From assembly GCA_964019055.1 (NCBI GenBank), contig OZ025216.1, positions 5,633,840 through 5,697,839 on the forward strand: 64,000 nt of DNA. Direction: 5' to 3'. The position numbers were made by a program, and so were the translations under genes. Below are positions 63,715-64,000 of the stretch, one piece after another. Origin of the DNA: Anthopleura xanthogrammica (lineage: Eukaryota; Cnidaria; Anthozoa; Actiniaria; Actiniidae). Positions within the stretch are counted from its first letter, which is position 1; the number at the start of each line of letters is the position of its first letter. The notes under the pieces are model-generated. The model saw only the letters and a list, made by a program, of their open reading frames with translations. It was not told where the DNA came from and searched no databases.

Positions 63715-64000
63715 TCAGACCATAACCATTTCCCAGTTGTCTGCTGATAATACATTATTGAACTCCTCTCTTAACTCGGGAAATGACTGGTAGGTTGAGG
63801 AAACTTCCAAAACAAAAGAACATGTGTGTGCAATTGGCCTGCGCATTGCATTGACGTTGTGATTGAAGGTGACTTGGATCTGATCAAACATCATCAACTC
63901 TGATCCAGTGACAAACCTTAAAAATTTGTTCAGCTTTGTCTTGTTTAAACCTCGTATATACCTCTTTAAATGCTTGAGGAAATCTCTTTCACCATCAATA
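63715..64000 (-). CDS. HECT-like protein C-terminus (partial, runs off the window)
   Basis: Minus strand, open to the window edge: IDGERDFLKHLKRYIRGLNK, TKLNKFLRFVTGSELMMFDQ, IQVTFNHNVNAMRRPIAHTC, SFVLEVSSTYQSFPELREEF, NNVLSADNWEMVMV, stop at 63717. The order FLRF.TG...., RPI.HTC, L.VS.TY.S..ELR.EF, .W.M is the end of HECT-type domains as in cnidarian and fish HECT/G2E3-like proteins. The Cys of HTC is at the place of the catalytic Cys of HECT ligases. No lesion is seen in this part. The L1 element lies just beyond its 3' end. Confidence 0.6.
   Translation of the reverse strand, partial: IDGERDFLKHLKRYIRGLNKTKLNKFLRFVTGSELMMFDQIQVTFNHNVNAMRRPIAHTCSFVLEVSSTYQSFPELREEFNNVLSADNWEMVMV

Overview
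The window is nuclear DNA of an animal, most likely an anthozoan cnidarian such as a stony coral or sea anemone. It is AT-rich and has short GT-AG introns and many microsatellites. It also carries repeat and gene families that I recognise from coral-type genomes: L1/Tx1, CR1/L2-type, Gypsy and Kolobok-like elements, tRNA-headed SINEs, and SWIM/YqaJ, DUF3504, MADF and HECT-like proteins. I see no rRNA, genuine tRNA, CRISPR or prokaryotic operon. No search was run, so every family name rests on visible motifs and remembered family patterns. The lineage is an inference.

Almost everything recognisable is mobile, mobile-derived or broken. 0-9 kb: foldback repeats and a CR1-type LINE remnant split by a 5.8-kb TTAA-flanked Kolobok-like transposon (2491-8325). 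Its three-exon transposase gene joins into an uninterrupted 626-codon frame. 9-24 kb: a BEN-like multi-exon gene, a Crypton-like exon with acidic repeats fused to a LINE tail, a (ATCGTC)44 tract, a DUF3504 gene and an 0.84-kb segmental duplication carrying pseudogenes. 24-31 kb: a SWIM-YqaJ-PHD gene cut by a complete Gypsy element (25950-29767) with 5-bp target duplication CTCTT.

31-41 kb is the most remarkable part, a set of nested insertions. A HECT-like gene is interrupted by a terminal-inverted-repeat transposon (31808-40437) that carries its own YqaJ-type nuclease gene. That transposon contains a degenerate Gypsy element. The Gypsy element in turn contains a TTAA-flanked element with two 1,004-bp near-identical inverted arms (33782-37187) and a 606-bp MITE (38900-39505). 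For each of the three DNA-transposon junctions that lie in coding sequence, removing the element plus one target copy gives back a continuous frame, which supports the assigned borders.

41-58 kb holds two SINE copies, a ZAD-like exon, an open RecQ-type helicase exon, an opposite-strand broken RecQ piece, a MADF gene, a SWIM-finger exon, LINE and gag-like remnants, and several MITEs. 58.1-63.5 kb is a full-length L1/Tx1 retrotransposon with 14-bp target duplications, an intact ORF1 and a single visible lesion in ORF2. The window ends inside the C-terminus of another HECT-like gene.

The genes here do not form a pathway. They record successive insertions. Many frame lesions are single-nucleotide changes, some of them in homopolymers, so part of the apparent decay could be assembly error.
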